NCBI RefSeq assembly: GCF_003254545.1
Contig: NZ_QJRH01000066.1
Coordinates: forward strand, 62,001 to 126,000
From: Flavobacterium tistrianum
Lineage (GTDB): Bacteria; Bacteroidota; Bacteroidia; Flavobacteriales; Flavobacteriaceae
Reading direction: 5' to 3'
Length of the DNA stretch: 64,000 nucleotides
Position numbers and translations under genes: made by a program. The notes under the pieces were generated by a model. The model saw only the letters and a list, made by a program, of their open reading frames with translations. It had not been told where the DNA came from and ran no database searches. Below are positions 63,129 to 64,000 of this stretch, one piece after another. Numbering within the stretch: position 1 is the stretch's first letter; each line of letters opens with the position of its first letter.

Positions 63129-63206
63129 GATAATAGTTATATCGATACTAAATGTAACGCATTATATTTATAATCATTATCTAAGGTAAGAAAATATAAC
63201 TATTTT

Positions 63207-64000
63207 TTAATGGAATTTTCCGAACAATTTTGAAGCTTCGTTATAAGCACTTTCAAAACTAAGAGAATTAAGTCCTGTTACTTTTTTATTGGCTGTAAAA
63301 TACGAAATCAGCTTTTCTGTCGGCATGTTTCCTGTCAGTTTATCGGTTGCCATTGGACAGCCTCCAAAACCTTGAATAGCACCATCAAAACGAGTACAAC
63401 CTGCTTTTGCTGCAGCATCAATTTTTTCGAACCAGCTTTCAGGAGTTGTGTGCAAATGAGCACCAAACTCAATTTCAGGATATTTCGGGATTAAATCTGA
63501 AAATAAATAGGTAATTACTTCTGGCGTAGAAGTTCCGACAGTATCAGAAAGCGATAGGATTTTCACACCCATTCCAGCCAATTTTTCAGTCCACTCGCCT
63601 ACAATTTCAACATTCCATGGATCTCCGTATGGATTTCCAAACCCCATAGAAAGATAGGTAACCACTTCTTTGTTTTTCTTATCTGCGACTTCAAGAATTT
63701 CTTCGAGCGTAACCAAAGATTCTGCAATGGTTTTATGCGTATTACGCATCTGAAAGTTCTCTGAAATAGAAAATGGAAAACCTAAATATTGAATCTGCTC
63801 ATAATTTGCTGCTGTTATCGCTCCTTGTGTGTTGGCAATAATTGAAAGCAGTTTACTTTCTGTCTGCGAAAGGTCTAATTGTGCCAAAACCTCAGCTGTA
63901 TCCTGCATCTGCGGAATAGCTTTTGGAGAAACAAAACTTCCAAAATCGATTGTATCAAAGCCAACTCGCAACAAAGCTTGTATATAAGTTGCTTTATTTT
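63207..64000 (-). CDS. Hydroxymethylglutaryl-CoA lyase, N-terminus beyond the window
   Basis: About 264 codons are visible and the frame is open through the right edge, so the true start lies outside. This TIM-barrel enzyme splits HMG-CoA into acetoacetate and acetyl-CoA in leucine degradation. Visible motifs: LLRVGFDTIDFGSFVSPKAI near the edge, ILSLSDTVGTSTPE, FGAHLHTTPESW with the metal-binding His pair, and IQGFGGCPMATDKLTGNMPT with the catalytic Cys loop. The missing part should hold the first 20-30 residues, including an Arg and Asp of the active site. Confidence 0.92.
   Translation of the reverse strand, partial: NKATYIQALLRVGFDTIDFGSFVSPKAIPQMQDTAEVLAQLDLSQTESKLLSIIANTQGAITAANYEQIQYLGFPFSISENFQMRNTHKTIAESLVTLEEILEVADKKNKEVVTYLSMGFGNPYGDPWNVEIVGEWTEKLAGMGVKILSLSDTVGTSTPEVITYLFSDLIPKYPEIEFGAHLHTTPESWFEKIDAAAKAGCTRFDGAIQGFGGCPMATDKLTGNMPTEKLISYFTANKKVTGLNSLSFESAYNEASKLFGKFH

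Overview
The window reads as chromosomal DNA of a Flavobacterium-like member of the Flavobacteriaceae (Bacteroidota). It is strongly AT-rich and has several TAnnTTTG -7 promoter boxes of the Bacteroidota type. It carries type IX secretion hallmarks (a PorP/SprF protein and a C-terminal type B sorting domain), a fused SecDF, and housekeeping genes typical of this family. I saw no rRNA, tRNA, CRISPR array, insertion sequence or prophage. Both edges cut genes: an exported repeat-type protein on the left and an HMG-CoA lyase on the right.

Layout. 1-5.2 kb (minus): a surface-protein operon with a large type IX cargo protein, PorP/SprF and the start of a TPR-type exported protein, preceded by a retropepsin/PDZ protein. 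5.4-10.8 kb (plus): an aminotransferase, folE, a four-helix-bundle S23 gene flanked by short repeats, cysS, yidD and lgt. 10.8-21.7 kb (minus): a PagL-like deacylase, secDF, mdh, gyrB and two asparagine synthetase genes. The second asnB-like gene has lost the glutaminase nucleophile and two other glutaminase residues. 22.1-29.2 kb (minus): a Gre-like factor, an acetyltransferase, a plugless TonB-receptor-like barrel, a PhzF protein and a 1004-residue TPR protein.

29.5-37.6 kb is a surface-polysaccharide region: ftsE translationally coupled to a GT2 glycosyltransferase, three more glycosyltransferases, a FdtA-type sugar isomerase, a flippase, a DegT-type sugar aminotransferase and a FemAB/GNAT-like acyltransferase. 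The aminotransferase carries an in-frame tract that looks like one of the genome's intergenic repeats. 37.6-39.1 kb holds a TRIC-like channel and an exported protein. 39.2-47.2 kb is an RDD / SpoIIM / DUF4129 / DUF4350 / MoxR / DUF58 envelope cluster whose plus-strand genes mostly overlap.

47.3-59.4 kb (plus): a phosphatase-superfamily protein, a TrmH methyltransferase, Rel/SpoT, a Fur-family regulator, purA, a Nudix hydrolase, an alpha/beta hydrolase, an unknown 80-residue protein, an L,D-transpeptidase lipoprotein, a TetR regulator next to a TetX-like flavin monooxygenase, and an exported protein. 59.4-64 kb (minus): guaB, a long rod-shaped inverted-repeat element, a DUF5723-type outer-membrane protein, a lipoprotein and HMG-CoA lyase.

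Intergenic DNA is rich in dispersed repeats: TGTCA...GAGCGAAGTCGAAG elements, GCCACGAATTCACGAA hairpins, (GATTTTA)n/(GGAATTT)n tracts and CCACAGATTAAAA inverted repeats. These explain most non-coding structure. The observations I rate highest are the glutaminase-dead AsnB paralogue, the repeat-derived segment in the sugar aminotransferase, the TetR/TetX-like pair, and the rod-shaped element upstream of guaB.
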